Shown here piece after piece: positions 1-9,008 of a stretch of DNA of 64,000 nucleotides. Origin of the DNA: an uncultured Draconibacterium sp. (GTDB lineage: Bacteria; Bacteroidota; Bacteroidia; Bacteroidales; Prolixibacteraceae); assembly GCF_963675585.1 (NCBI RefSeq), contig NZ_OY776411.1:997001-1061000 (forward strand), written 5' to 3'. Under the pieces are notes generated by a model that saw only the letters and a list, made by a program, of their open reading frames with translations, made no database searches and was not told the origin of the DNA. The translations under genes and the position numbers were made by a program. Position 1 is the stretch's first letter; each line of letters opens with the position of its first letter.

Positions 1-233
1 AGCAAACCATTTTTACCTTTCAGAGCAGTTCCCATACCAACCGAAATGTGTGAACCCAGTTTTCGTTCGTACCTAAACTGGTAACTACCATCAATTAAGT
101 CAGTTACCACCAGACTTATTTCATTCAGCCTTTGTTTAGAGTCATCAACTACCACAGTGTCGATTTTACTTTTTTGGGCATAAATCAATTGTCCCATTAA
201 AAGCATCAGAAAAACGAATCTTAGTTTCTTCAT
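1..233 (-). CDS. Secreted or outer-membrane protein, 5' part only
   Basis: This reading frame begins with ATG at 233 and runs off the left edge of the window, so only the first 77 residues are visible. They start with a signal peptide (MKKLRFVFLMLLMGQLIYAQ, likely cleaved after the final AQ). The following stretch (DGSYQFRYERKLGSHISVGMG) resembles the first strands of a small outer-membrane barrel. The gene lies only 8 bases after the stop of the FadL-like gene and on the same strand, so the two are probably co-transcribed. The function cannot be named from this fragment. Confidence 0.7.
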   Translation of the reverse strand, partial: MKKLRFVFLMLLMGQLIYAQKSKIDTVVVDDSKQRLNEISLVVTDLIDGSYQFRYERKLGSHISVGMGTALKGKNGL

Positions 234-241
234 GATTTATT

Positions 242-1762
242 TTAGTTTTCTTTTCTACTGAAATTAAAAGTGGCTCCAAAATAGATACTTATTGAATGTA
301 GAACAGCATCCATATTATTTTGTTTTACTCCCTGAAGTGCAGTTCCATTATCGGCATTATATTCTATTGCTTCGTTCAAATTTACAAACTGTTTTTGATT
401 TTTGTCAATACCAAAAGTGTATTGAATTCCGGCCATTAAATCCTGCCCTTTCACTTTTGTTGTAATTCCTCCATTAAAGTGGTATTTATTTAAGCGAAAG
501 CTTTTTAAGGTTCTGCTCTCCAATAATGGATGATAATCCAATCCTTTCCGGTAATTAAAATCAGTTCTGATTCCACCCATTACCGTAGTTATTTTATTTT
601 TTGTCCAACGATAACCAAAGGCGGCATTTAAAATTGGTTTTGCTCCCCAAACAAACGAAAGCCATTCGTCATACAAACCAACAATCAACGGATCACCGTT
701 TATTATTTCATAGTTTTCCTGAGCATCAACCATTCGATACGGTTTTATCCCTGCAAAATATTCGATGGTAGAATAAACTACTCGTGTTTGATCGTGATTC
801 TTCCAGGTTGCACCAAGCGCAATCGACAACGGACTTTTGTAGGCACTTGTAATGTCTTGTTTTTCGGCAAAATCAGCAATCAGATAATCTGTAACCCGCA
901 TATTTGTTGTAGGATCGTAAATGTTACTCTGACTTTTTTTACGTGCCGCTCTTTTTCCATCGGAATACAAACCCACTGAAGGCGTTGAAATATTTATACC
1001 CAAACTCACATTTTCAAGTTTGTAAATCAATCCAAGCTTCCAGAGCAAACGATAGTTATTAAATTTCACAAATTCTTGTTCTTTGTATTGGGCGGTATAA
1101 TAAGAATCATCAGGGGTATACGAACTATAATTCAGTGGCCCTGCCTCAATATCAACCATATAGGAATAACTCAGCGTTCGGAACGAAGCAAACATACTAA
1201 TTCCAAAATACAAGTCCGGATTGATTTTATACGCCCCACCCACTCCGATCCAGTCATCGCGGTATTTGTTATTGTATGAATAAAAAGCATTGTAACGATC
1301 TTTACCGGGGTTACTGCTCAGAATGTCCATTTCTTTATCAACACTACTAAAATCTTCCAGCTGATAGTTTTCGTTATTCAAAAAAGCAAACTCCAAACTC
1401 CAATTCCGTTTTTTTTGAGGCTTCAACATATAGGAAACAAACCTCGGAACAACAACAAAGCGGGTTGTAAAAAATTCAATATCGTTTCCCCAAGCATTGG
1501 AAGCATTGAAAATATCAAACGAAAACAAACTGGCATTTACCGATAAATTGGACTGTTCGATTTCTGAAATACCGGCCGGATTATAAAAGATGGAAGCTGC
1601 CCGGGCATCACCGCCAACCACAGCACCAGAAATAAGTGAAGACTCTTCGTTAAAATTTCGTGACCAATGATTACCCGACTGCCCCACACTATAGTACGGC
1701 AATGCAAAGAAGCATATAACGAGAAGAGATGTGAATAGAATTCTGAGCTTTTTATTGTTCAT
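242..1762 (-). CDS. OmpP1/FadL-like outer-membrane transport protein
   Basis: This is a protein of about 506 residues with an N-terminal signal peptide ending near SVGQS. It is followed by the segment GGDARAASIFYNPAGIS, typical of the OMPP1/FadL/TodX family, whose barrels carry hydrophobic compounds across the outer membrane. The rest is rich in alternating aromatic and polar residues, as expected for beta strands, and it ends in a short aromatic segment. I chose the ATG at 1762; a TTG lies one codon upstream. The substrate is unknown. The neighbouring gene at 1-233 follows after 8 bases. The family call rests on the NPAG region and the overall barrel pattern. Confidence 0.75.
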   Translation of the reverse strand: MNNKKLRILFTSLLVICFFALPYYSVGQSGNHWSRNFNEESSLISGAVVGGDARAASIFYNPAGISEIEQSNLSVNASLFSFDIFNASNAWGNDIEFFTTRFVVVPRFVSYMLKPQKKRNWSLEFAFLNNENYQLEDFSSVDKEMDILSSNPGKDRYNAFYSYNNKYRDDWIGVGGAYKINPDLYFGISMFASFRTLSYSYMVDIEAGPLNYSSYTPDDSYYTAQYKEQEFVKFNNYRLLWKLGLIYKLENVSLGINISTPSVGLYSDGKRAARKKSQSNIYDPTTNMRVTDYLIADFAEKQDITSAYKSPLSIALGATWKNHDQTRVVYSTIEYFAGIKPYRMVDAQENYEIINGDPLIVGLYDEWLSFVWGAKPILNAAFGYRWTKNKITTVMGGIRTDFNYRKGLDYHPLLESRTLKSFRLNKYHFNGGITTKVKGQDLMAGIQYTFGIDKNQKQFVNLNEAIEYNADNGTALQGVKQNNMDAVLHSISIYFGATFNFSRKEN

Positions 1763-2161
1763 CAAACTTTTATTGGTTTAAGAAAAATAATTCTCTGTAA
1801 ATTCTTTGTAAGGTAAGTTTTTTATGATTTTAAGTCAACTATATAAACGAAGAAAGGGCAGTTCAACAACTGCCCTTTTACTAATGTTAACCCCCAAACA
1901 CACATCGTGCTGAACGCACGATATACAAATGAACAAAATTCTGTTGAGTTTACAAAATTTTGCAGATAATAATTGAAAAAAAATGTATTGTGTAATTCAG
2001 ACACATTTAAAGCAGAACTTGTTTTTAACATAATATTGCATTCTTTTTCCATAGAATCCATGAGTAAAAAACGTCACTTTTGAAATTGTCGGGCTGAAGA
2101 GGAATGTCAATTTTAAAAAAAAGAAAGCCGCTCCAAATGATACTTGAAGCAGCTTTTCTGG
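1763..2161. other. Intergenic region with hairpins, no convincing gene
   Basis: The stretch between the FadL-like gene and the tRNA holds a perfect 11-bp inverted repeat at 1853-1878 (AAAGGGCAGTT, 4-base loop) without a good T-run on either strand. It also holds the tRNA terminator near 2113-2157. A 79-codon minus frame at 1822-2061 has low-complexity content and no recognisable domain, and I do not accept it as a gene. Confidence 0.5.
2113..2157 (-). terminator. Rho-independent terminator after tRNA-Arg
   Basis: On the minus strand AAAGCTGCT pairs with AGCGGCTTT (one G-T pair) across a loop of about 15 bases. A run of eight T residues follows. It starts only about 5 bases after the tRNA 3' end, so it fits termination of the single tRNA transcript. 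Confidence 0.75.
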
Positions 2162-2233
2162 TAGTCCCAACGGGAATCGAACCCATATCTACAGTTTAGG
2201 AAACTGCTATTCTATCCGTTGAACTATGGGACC
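2162..2233 (-). tRNA. tRNA-Arg (anticodon CCT)
   Basis: The minus strand folds into a cloverleaf of 72 bases. The acceptor stem is GGTCCCA with TGGGACT and the anticodon stem is GCAGT with ACTGT. The loop TTCCTAA contains anticodon CCT, which reads AGG. The T arm contains GGTTCGATTCC. CCA is not encoded. A TATTTTTG box lies 20 bases upstream and a terminator directly downstream, so it is a single-gene transcription unit. Confidence 0.95.
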
Positions 2234-2253
2234 ATCTTTATTGTAAAGGACTG

Positions 2254-2261
2254 CAAAAATA
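2254..2261 (-). promoter_or_regulatory. TAnnTTTG -7 box of tRNA-Arg
   Basis: The minus strand reads TATTTTTG, a full match to the Bacteroidota -7 consensus TAnnTTTG. It lies 20 bases upstream of the tRNA 5' end. I did not find a clear -33 element. Confidence 0.55.
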
Positions 2262-2370
2262 GGTAAAAAACCTTATTCTCCACAAATCAAAAAGAATTAA
2301 AACAATCTAAAGCTTTTTACCCAATCTAAAAGTGGTGTTTAAATATGCTCATTCGTTTAATTTGAATGAT

Positions 2371-2378
2371 TATCTTTG
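2371..2378 (+). promoter_or_regulatory. TAnnTTTG -7 box of pheS
   Basis: TATCTTTG matches the Bacteroidota -7 consensus and ends 22 bases before the pheS start codon. This implies a very short leader. No clear -33 partner was seen. Confidence 0.55.
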
Positions 2379-2400
2379 CAGCTCATTAAAATGAAGGATA

Positions 2401-3420
2401 ATGTTAGACAAAATCAAAGCATTACAGGAAGAAATTGATAAAATAGTAGCTTCAAGCAAGGATGAAGTTGAGGAGTTACGTATAAAATACATCAGTAAAA
2501 AAGGCAGCATAAGCCAGCTTTTTAACGACTTTAAAACTGTTCCTCCGGAGCAAAAAAAGGAGGTTGGTGCAGCAATTAACACGCTGAAAAACTTTGCTTT
2601 AGATAAAATCAATGCATTAAAAGATGGTTTTGAAGCAGGCGAAAACGAAGGATCAGGTTCAGATTTAACCATGCCTGGCGAACCCATGAAATTGGGTACC
2701 CGTCATCCTTTGTCGCTGGTTAAAAACGAGATCATCAGCATTTTTGCCCGACTTGGTTTTACAGTTGCCGAAGGTCCTGAAATTGAAGACGACTGGCACG
2801 TTTTTTCTGCGTTGAATTTTCCTCCAGAACATCCGGCTCGCGACATGCAGGATACTTTTTTTATTGAAAAAGATCCCGACGTTTTGTTACGTACCCACAC
2901 TTCAAGTGTGCAAATTCGCGTAATGGAACGCACACAACCACCAATTCGAGCTATTTTTCCGGGACGTGTTTTTCGTAACGAAGCAATTTCTGCACGTTCG
3001 CACTGTATTTTCCATCAAATTGAAGGATTGTATGTGGACGAGAATGTTTCGTTTGCCGACCTGAAACAAACCTTGCTTCACTTTGCAAAAGAACTTTTTG
3101 GTGCCGATACAAAAATCAGGTTACGTCCGTCTTACTTTCCTTTTACTGAGCCCAGTGCCGAAATGGATGTAAGCTGTTCGATTTGCGGAGGAGAAGGTTG
3201 TAACGTATGTAAATATACCGGCTGGCTCGAAATATTAGGCTGCGGAATGGTTGACCCGAATGTACTTGAATTGTGCAATATCGACAGTCGAAAATACACC
3301 GGATTTGCATTTGGAATGGGAATTGAACGAATTACCATGTTGCGTTATGGTATAAAAGATATTCGTCATTTCTTTGAAAACGATGTGCGTTTTCTGAAAC
3401 AATTTGAATCGGCGATTTAG
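2401..3420 (+). CDS. pheS: Phenylalanine--tRNA ligase alpha subunit
   Basis: PheS is the catalytic subunit of the alpha2-beta2 enzyme that charges tRNA-Phe with phenylalanine in the cytoplasm. The 339-residue length is normal for the family. The N-terminal ~90 residues form the charged tRNA-binding coiled coil. The class II core follows, with motif 2 (FRNEAISARSHCIFHQIEGL) and motif 3 (GMGIERI near residue 306). A Cys-rich segment (CSICGGEGCNVC) near residue 260 is common in this family. The partner pheT is not adjacent. A terminator follows directly, so the gene is monocistronic. Confidence 0.98.
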   Translation: MLDKIKALQEEIDKIVASSKDEVEELRIKYISKKGSISQLFNDFKTVPPEQKKEVGAAINTLKNFALDKINALKDGFEAGENEGSGSDLTMPGEPMKLGTRHPLSLVKNEIISIFARLGFTVAEGPEIEDDWHVFSALNFPPEHPARDMQDTFFIEKDPDVLLRTHTSSVQIRVMERTQPPIRAIFPGRVFRNEAISARSHCIFHQIEGLYVDENVSFADLKQTLLHFAKELFGADTKIRLRPSYFPFTEPSAEMDVSCSICGGEGCNVCKYTGWLEILGCGMVDPNVLELCNIDSRKYTGFAFGMGIERITMLRYGIKDIRHFFENDVRFLKQFESAI

Positions 3421-3440
3421 TACACCATCAAAATATAGTT

Positions 3441-3476
3441 AAAGGAGAAATTCGAATGGATTTCTCCTTTTTTTTA
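3441..3476 (+). terminator. Rho-independent terminator of pheS
   Basis: AAAGGAGAAAT pairs perfectly with ATTTCTCCTTT across an 8-base loop. A T-run follows, starting about 20 bases after the pheS stop codon. Confidence 0.9.
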
Positions 3477-3610
3477 TGTCTTTTTTCGACATAAGTTGAG
3501 GTCATTTCAAAACAATTTATTCATCGTAATTTCGTTTGTAACTGTAACGTTCACGTTAACACCAATTTAACAAACAGAGGTGTTGTACAACATGTTTCGA
3601 AAAATTACCA

Positions 3611-3618
3611 TACCTTTG
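3611..3618 (+). promoter_or_regulatory. TAnnTTTG -7 box upstream of small membrane protein
   Basis: TACCTTTG is a full match to the Bacteroidota -7 consensus. It lies about 90 bases upstream of the preferred start at 3710 and supports this small gene being transcribed. Confidence 0.5.
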
Positions 3619-3709
3619 CAAAATACTTTTTAGTCTTTTATTGATTGGAAATATAAATACTGCCTTGCATTTTTTAAAATCAAAGCAGATTGAAACAAAA
3701 ACTAGAATA

Positions 3710-3877
3710 ATGGAAACAAAAATGAATCAGAATCAGATCATCATTAAGATGAACACTGAGAATGAGAAGAAAATGTTGCCGATGAATTTAATTTTAACAT
3801 TAGCAGCAGGCACAATTGCCGGAATGGCAGTAATTTTTACTCTTTTTTGGGGAGTAGAAAAATTACTTGGAATGTAA
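3710..3877 (+). CDS. Small single-pass membrane protein
   Basis: I place the start at ATG 3710, giving 55 residues; the open frame extends upstream to 3641 but begins within the likely leader. A charged N-terminal half is followed by one membrane segment (about residues 26-46, NLILTLAAGTIAGMAVIFTL) and a short tail. The gene has its own TAnnTTTG box upstream and a strong terminator 20 bases after its stop, so it is a self-contained unit. The same frame contains another ATG at 3722. No family is recognised and no function is claimed. Confidence 0.6.
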   Translation: METKMNQNQIIIKMNTENEKKMLPMNLILTLAAGTIAGMAVIFTLFWGVEKLLGM

Positions 3878-3897
3878 AATCAGAACAATAGAAATTG

Positions 3898-3926
3898 AAA
3901 AGGCTCGCAAATGCGAGCCTTTTTTA
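3898..3926 (+). terminator. Rho-independent terminator
   Basis: AAAGGCTCGC pairs with GCGAGCCTTT across a 4-base AAAT loop, followed by a T-run. It sits between the small membrane protein gene and the convergent aldo/keto reductase gene and may serve both. Confidence 0.85.
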
Positions 3927-3945
3927 TGCTTTACACTTTTTGTTC

Positions 3946-4929
3946 TTATTTCAAAACACTTTCAATGGCATTCAATTCCTCTTCGCTAAAAGCTAAATTT
4001 TTAAGCATATCAACATTATCGTTTAATTGCTTTACCGAACTGGCTCCGATTAAAACCGATGTTATTCGTTTATCGCGAAGTATCCAAGCCAAAGCCATTT
4101 GTGCCAGCGATTGTCCACGTTGCTGAGCAATGTTATTCAACGCTACTATCTTATCGTGCGCCGTATCTACATGTTCTTTTTTCAGGAATACCTCACGCGT
4201 GGCACGCGAGCCTTCAGGAATTCCATGCAAATACTTGTTGGTTAAAAGTCCCTGCGCTAGCGGAGAAAATGGTATACAACCAATTCCTTCCTCTTCCAGA
4301 ACATCAAGTAATCCATCTTCCACCCAACGTTCAAACATCGAATATTTAGGCTGGTGAATTAAACATGGCGTTCCAAGGTCTTTTAAAATTTGTGCTGCTT
4401 CCTTTGCCATGTCTGCCGGATAATTCGAAATTCCAACATACAATGCCTTTCCCGACCTAACAGCTTGATCCAGCGCCATCATGGTTTCTTCCAGCGGAGT
4501 ATCCGGATCGGGACGATGCGAATAAAAAATATCAACATACTCCAATCCCATCCGTTTTAAACTCTGGTCGAGGCTGGACAAAACATACTTACGACTTCCC
4601 CACTCTCCGTAAGGGCCGGGCCACATCAGGTAACCAGCTTTCGACGAGATGATCAGTTCATCGCGATAAGCCGCAAAATCTTGTTTTAATATTTTTCCGA
4701 AGTTTTCTTCTGCCGATCCGGGTGGCGGACCATAATTATTAGCCAAATCGAAATGAGTAATTCCCAGATCGAAAGCTCTGTGTAACATAGCGCGGCCATT
4801 TTCAAAAACATCAACTCCGCCAAAGTTGTGCCATAAACCCAGTGAAACTGCAGGCAATTTGAGCCCCCACTTTCCACAGCGGTTGTATTTCATCGAATCG
4901 TAACGCGATTCAGTTGGTAAATAGGTCAT
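3946..4929 (-). CDS. Aldo/keto reductase, YghZ/Gpr-like
   Basis: This 327-residue cytosolic protein has the (beta/alpha)8 fold of NADPH-dependent aldo/keto reductases. The expected tetrad is visible: Asp and Tyr in HFDLANNYG, Lys in SSKAGY, and His in YSHRPD. The N-terminus (LPAVSLGLWHNFGG) and the insertion GPPPGSAEENFG are typical of the YghZ (L-glyceraldehyde 3-phosphate reductase) subgroup. That group detoxifies methylglyoxal or L-glyceraldehyde phosphate in E. coli; the substrate here is inferred. The C-terminus has the cofactor-binding SVLIGASS segment. It lies 101 bases downstream of the deaminase gene on the same strand. Confidence 0.9.
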   Translation of the reverse strand: MTYLPTESRYDSMKYNRCGKWGLKLPAVSLGLWHNFGGVDVFENGRAMLHRAFDLGITHFDLANNYGPPPGSAEENFGKILKQDFAAYRDELIISSKAGYLMWPGPYGEWGSRKYVLSSLDQSLKRMGLEYVDIFYSHRPDPDTPLEETMMALDQAVRSGKALYVGISNYPADMAKEAAQILKDLGTPCLIHQPKYSMFERWVEDGLLDVLEEEGIGCIPFSPLAQGLLTNKYLHGIPEGSRATREVFLKKEHVDTAHDKIVALNNIAQQRGQSLAQMALAWILRDKRITSVLIGASSVKQLNDNVDMLKNLAFSEEELNAIESVLK

Positions 4930-5030
4930 AATAAAAATATTTAGTTGAGCTAAGATAATGAATTTTACAAAGGTGGTTTAAAAAACACTGGAGTACCCTG
5001 TGCTTTTCTAATTGCGATTCAAGGTAAAAG

Positions 5031-6041
5031 TTATTCTATTTCGTTTATTCTTTTAATCCACTTTTCTTTTTCTGTTTCACCCATAAAACTGGCTTTAAAC
5101 GAATTTTTGGCCAAAATACGCAGTTCATCCGTCGTTAAATCAAAAGCTTCTGTTATGGCTTTATAATTTTCGTTTACATAGCCACCAAAATATGCCGGGT
5201 CATCGGAGTTAATTGTCACCAGGATATTTTTTTCGAGTAATGTTCTTAAAGGCAATTCTTTCATTTGCTGCACAACTTTTAGCTTCAAATTTGAAAGCGG
5301 ACAAACCGTAAGTGGGACTTGAATACGCGCCAGTTCATCCAGTAAAAGTTCATCGTCTACCGAACGAACACCATGATCGATACGCGCCACTTTTAACAAA
5401 TGCAACGAATCCCAAACGTTTTGAGCCGATCCTTCTTCGCCGGCATGTGCTACGCTTAAAAAACCTTCGTCGTGCACCATTTTAAAAACCCGCTCAAATT
5501 TAGCCGGCGGATTTCCTTTCTCCGACGAATCGAGACCAAATCCGATAAACAGCTCACGAAATTGAAGTGCTTCCTTAAACGTTTTTATGGCCTCATCTTC
5601 ACTTAAATGGCGCAAAAAATTTGGTATTAAACACGATGTAATTCCCCACTCCTTGTTTGCCTTGTCCAATGCTTTTTGAATTCCATTTACAACGGTTTCA
5701 AAACTTACACCCCTTTGTGTATGTGTTTGCGGATCGAAAAACACTTCGGCATGTACCACATTTTGTTCCCTGCATTTTTCCAGATAGGCCAATGTCAGGT
5801 CATAAAAATCCTGTTCGTACAAAAGCACATTGGCCCCTTCGTAATAAATGTCTAAAAACTCTTGTAAATTATTGAACTGATATGCATTACGAAGTTTTCC
5901 AACGGTTTTGTATTTAAGAGAAATTCCGTTTCGTTCTGCAATTTTAAAAAGCAGTTCAGGTTCAAAAGATCCCTCAATATGAAGATGAAGTTCGGCCTTT
6001 GGAACGGCCAGAATAAAGTTGTTTTGAGCGTCTGTAATCAT
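5031..6041 (-). CDS. add: Adenosine/adenine deaminase
   Basis: This purine-salvage enzyme hydrolyses an amino group from adenosine or adenine, releasing ammonia. Metal and catalytic motifs are in place: HLHIEGS (His19, His21), HAGEE, the IDHG segment, VCPLSNLKL and [11 protein letters not shown]. The last two motifs resemble the fungal/bacterial adenine deaminase branch (AAH1-like) more than classical adenosine deaminase, which usually has a TDDP motif with a different tail. Substrate choice is therefore open. The 336-residue length is normal for both branches. The start is ATG at 6041. Confidence 0.88.
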   Translation of the reverse strand: MITDAQNNFILAVPKAELHLHIEGSFEPELLFKIAERNGISLKYKTVGKLRNAYQFNNLQEFLDIYYEGANVLLYEQDFYDLTLAYLEKCREQNVVHAEVFFDPQTHTQRGVSFETVVNGIQKALDKANKEWGITSCLIPNFLRHLSEDEAIKTFKEALQFRELFIGFGLDSSEKGNPPAKFERVFKMVHDEGFLSVAHAGEEGSAQNVWDSLHLLKVARIDHGVRSVDDELLLDELARIQVPLTVCPLSNLKLKVVQQMKELPLRTLLEKNILVTINSDDPAYFGGYVNENYKAITEAFDLTTDELRILAKNSFKASFMGETEKEKWIKRINEIE

Positions 6042-6153
6042 CGAAATAATTTTGATAAAGATACAATTTTAGGCAGACGTACACTGCCGGTTTGTAAAAG
6101 ATAAAAACACAACAGACTGCCCAAAGTTCAGTTGAAAAGAAGACTGAAATTCA

Positions 6154-6184
6154 TAAAAAAAGGCAGACCTTTTAAAGCCTGCCT
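6154..6184 (-). terminator. Rho-independent terminator of the oxidoreductase operon
   Basis: On the minus strand AGGCAGGC pairs with GTCTGCCT (one G-T pair), followed by a run of seven T residues. It begins about 22 bases after the stop of the Gfo/Idh/MocA gene at 6207, closing that operon. Confidence 0.8.
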
Positions 6185-6206
6185 AATTATCCTTCGTTTT
6201 TTTGAG

Positions 6207-7520
6207 TTAAATCTTAGGTAATTCCCACGGAGCGCGATAATGCGCCTTCAAATATTCATTTGCACTTTCGTTGCCAATAAACTGGCTGTTATCGGCATCC
6301 CAATACAAACGTTCTCCGGTTTTTAATGCCACATTACCCAAATGACAAACACGAGCTGTATTACAGGCAATTTCAATGTTACAGTTTGTATTTCTGTCGT
6401 TGTCTTTAATACAATCAATAAAATTAGCCATGTGATTAACCAGTCCTTGTCCATCTCCCAGTTGAAGTTCAACACGTTCCATTTTTGGGTTCTTTCCTCC
6501 TTCGGGAATTACTTCCCATCCCTGCCGATCGACTACCAAGGTTCCGTTATTTCCAACAAAACCAACACCGTGCGTACGACCGTAATAACCGCCATCAATT
6601 CCAGTTCCGTGATCCCAAAGCATGGTATAATCATCAAATTCATACAAGGCTTGCATCGAATCGGGAGTTTCGCAGGCATCATCGGGATAAGCAAATTTAC
6701 CACCCATTGCCATTACCGATTTTGGAGCTTTGGCTTTCATTCCGTATAAACCGTAATCTATAATATGTACTCCCCAGTCGGTCATTAAACCTCCGGCATA
6801 ATCCCAGAACCAACGGAAATTAAAATGGAAACGGTTTTGGTTAAACGGACGAGCTTTGGCTGGTCCTAACCACATGTCGTAATCAACACCCTGCGGAACC
6901 GGACCATCAGGTTTTACAGGAATCGATTTCATCCAACCCTGGTACGACCATGTACGAACGGTACGAATTTTTCCGAGTTCACCTGAGTACACAAAATCAA
7001 CTGCATCTTTCCAGTGTTTGTCGCTGCGCTGCCACTGTCCGATTTGTGCAATGGTGCCGTATTTATTGGCGGCTTTTTCCATCACATTTATCTCTTCAAT
7101 GGTATTTGAAATCGGTTTTTCGCAATAAATGTATTTGCCTTCCTGCGCTGCATACACAAATGGTAAACAGTGCCAGTGGTCGGGTGTACCTATAATAATT
7201 ACATCAATTCCGGGCTCTTCAAGCAATTTCCTGAAATCGGAAAATCCTTTTGGTTTGGTGCCCTGAATTTTTTCAGTGTCTGCAATTCGTTTCTCTAAAA
7301 CATGCGAGTCAACATCACAAATCGCGGCACATTCTGTATTTTTTTGTTTCAGGAAAGCTTGCAAATCTGAAAATCCCATGCCGTTGGCACCAATTAATCC
7401 ACAAACGAGTTTTTCGTTGGCTCCTTTACACGAATTCATTGCCATAGGCATTCCTGCCACAAGGCTCACTCCTGCTGTTGCCATGGCCGATGTTTTAATA
7501 AAATTTCTTCTGTCAGTCAT
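6207..7520 (-). CDS. Gfo/Idh/MocA-family oxidoreductase, Tat-exported
   Basis: A 437-residue NAD(P)-dependent sugar oxidoreductase. The N-terminus (DRRNFIKTSAMATAGVSLVAG) is a twin-arginine signal, so the folded enzyme is expected in the periplasm, perhaps lipid-anchored at the Cys in NSCKG. The Rossmann segment GLIGANGMG and the family EKP motif (YCEKPISN) follow. The open frame extends to 7556, but only the ATG at 7520 puts the Tat signal at the N-terminus. It is the last gene of a four-gene run and is followed by a terminator. The sugar substrate is unknown. Confidence 0.88.
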   Translation of the reverse strand: MTDRRNFIKTSAMATAGVSLVAGMPMAMNSCKGANEKLVCGLIGANGMGFSDLQAFLKQKNTECAAICDVDSHVLEKRIADTEKIQGTKPKGFSDFRKLLEEPGIDVIIIGTPDHWHCLPFVYAAQEGKYIYCEKPISNTIEEINVMEKAANKYGTIAQIGQWQRSDKHWKDAVDFVYSGELGKIRTVRTWSYQGWMKSIPVKPDGPVPQGVDYDMWLGPAKARPFNQNRFHFNFRWFWDYAGGLMTDWGVHIIDYGLYGMKAKAPKSVMAMGGKFAYPDDACETPDSMQALYEFDDYTMLWDHGTGIDGGYYGRTHGVGFVGNNGTLVVDRQGWEVIPEGGKNPKMERVELQLGDGQGLVNHMANFIDCIKDNDRNTNCNIEIACNTARVCHLGNVALKTGERLYWDADNSQFIGNESANEYLKAHYRAPWELPKI

Positions 7521-7548
7521 TATCTTATTTTTTAGTTGATATAAGGTT

Positions 7549-7962
7549 TTATACAAAATCTAATGTTTCCTTTTTTCTGTACACTGTTCCTTTAAAATGA
7601 GCGATAAGTTCTTCACTTTCATTCTTTATTTCAACCAGATAGGTTGCCAGTTTATTGTTTATCGCAATTTCTTTTGCAACGGCGGTTAAGGTTCCGCTTG
7701 TTTGCGCTTTAAAAAACGATATTTCGGCATTAATACCCAAGGCTACTCTTCCATTGGTGTTCGAAGCAACGGCAAAAGCAAAATCGGCTAAGGTAAACAC
7801 AGCTCCTCCATGAACAATTCCCACTGAATTGTGGTGGTCTTCACAAATTTCCATTTGTACTTTTGCAAATCCCGGCGCAGCATCCAGTAATTCTATCCCC
7901 GAATTTTTCGCAAATTTATCCTGTCCGAATTTTTCCTTGTACTGTGAAAATAATTCACTCAT
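7549..7962 (-). CDS. PaaI-type hotdog thioesterase
   Basis: This 137-residue cytosolic protein has the single hotdog domain of the PaaI/YbgC-like acyl-CoA thioesterases. The signature HHNSVGIVHGGAVFTLADFA (about residues 43-62) carries the conserved HGG and the acidic residue of the active site. I chose ATG at 7962 over a TTG three codons upstream. It lies 25 bases after the sugar isomerase and 28 before the next oxidoreductase, in the same direction. A thioesterase is an odd companion for sugar oxidoreductases, and its acyl-CoA substrate is not evident. Confidence 0.88.
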   Translation of the reverse strand: MSELFSQYKEKFGQDKFAKNSGIELLDAAPGFAKVQMEICEDHHNSVGIVHGGAVFTLADFAFAVASNTNGRVALGINAEISFFKAQTSGTLTAVAKEIAINNKLATYLVEIKNESEELIAHFKGTVYRKKETLDFV

Positions 7963-7987
7963 TACATCCAATTATTTCCCTGTTAAT

Positions 7988-8983
7988 CTAGTCCTTCTGC
8001 ATGGCATCGTCGAAGGCAACATCCGATGGAGCAAAGTCTATTTTTTTAACAAACTCGCATGCTTCAGTGGCGCCGGCTTCGCGATCCATACCGCTATCTT
8101 CCCACTCTACTGAAAGTGGACCCTTATATTTGATATCGTTTAAAGCCCGAATAATATTCTCAAAATTAATTTTCCCGCGTCCTAAACTTCTAAAGTTCCA
8201 GTAACGACGATTGTCGCCAAATTCCATATGGCCTCCAAAAACGCCAACTCCCATCGGCACATCGCTCCAGTACACATCTTTCATATGAACATGAAAAATA
8301 CGATCGGCAAATTCGTAAATAAACCGAACGTAATCCACGTGCTGGTATCCAAAGTGACTTGGATCGTAATTAAAACCAAAAGCCGGATGATTATTTAAGG
8401 CTTTTAACGCAAGATGAGCCGTGTGGATATCGAAGGCAATTTCGGTTGGATGTACTTCCAATGCGAATTTAATACCCAAACTCTGGTATTCGTCCAGAAT
8501 GGGTTTCCAACGCCGGGCAAATTCAGCATAACCTTCTTCAATCATTTCTCCCGAAACAGGTGGAAACGAATAAAGTAAGTGCCAAATGGGGCTTCCGGTA
8601 AATCCATTCACCACATCAACCCCCAGTCGTTTTGCCGTTTCAGCCGTTTTCACCATTTCTTCAGCCGCACGCTGCCGCACACCTTCGGGATCTCCATCCC
8701 CCCAAACATGCGGACTGGCAATACTTTTATGTCGCTTATCAATGGGATCGCATACGCACTGACCGTCAAGGTGAGTAGAAATAGCATGCAACTGTAGTCC
8801 GTATTTATCTAAAAGTGCTTTTCTGTTGTCGCAATAAGTCTGGTCGGCTTTGGCCACTTCCATGTGGTCGCCCCAGGTGCAAAGTTCAAGGCCGTCGTAA
8901 CCAAAATCCTTTGCTTTCTGACAGATTGTTTCAATGGGAAGATCGGCCCATTGTCCGGTAAAAAGTGTTACTGGTCGTGCCAT
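7988..8983 (-). CDS. Sugar phosphate isomerase/epimerase (xylose isomerase-like TIM barrel)
   Basis: A 331-residue AP-endonuclease-2-type TIM barrel. Likely metal ligands are visible in order: Glu in ALEVHPTE, Asp and His in NYDPSHF, His in FHVHMKD and Glu in SVEWEDSG. Proteins of this type isomerise or epimerise sugars, inositols or keto-sugars. It stands between two Gfo/Idh/MocA dehydrogenases, 25 bases after the upstream one, which suggests it acts on the oxidised sugar they make. The real substrate cannot be read from the sequence. Confidence 0.88.
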   Translation of the reverse strand: MARPVTLFTGQWADLPIETICQKAKDFGYDGLELCTWGDHMEVAKADQTYCDNRKALLDKYGLQLHAISTHLDGQCVCDPIDKRHKSIASPHVWGDGDPEGVRQRAAEEMVKTAETAKRLGVDVVNGFTGSPIWHLLYSFPPVSGEMIEEGYAEFARRWKPILDEYQSLGIKFALEVHPTEIAFDIHTAHLALKALNNHPAFGFNYDPSHFGYQHVDYVRFIYEFADRIFHVHMKDVYWSDVPMGVGVFGGHMEFGDNRRYWNFRSLGRGKINFENIIRALNDIKYKGPLSVEWEDSGMDREAGATEACEFVKKIDFAPSDVAFDDAMQKD

Positions 8984-9008
8984 AACATTAAATATTTAGA
9001 GTTTAGGA

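Noticed and set aside
1822..2061. 79-codon minus-strand open frame between FadL-like gene and tRNA
   Set aside because: It contains the hairpin region, has no domain or coding-like composition, and begins in the tRNA terminator area.
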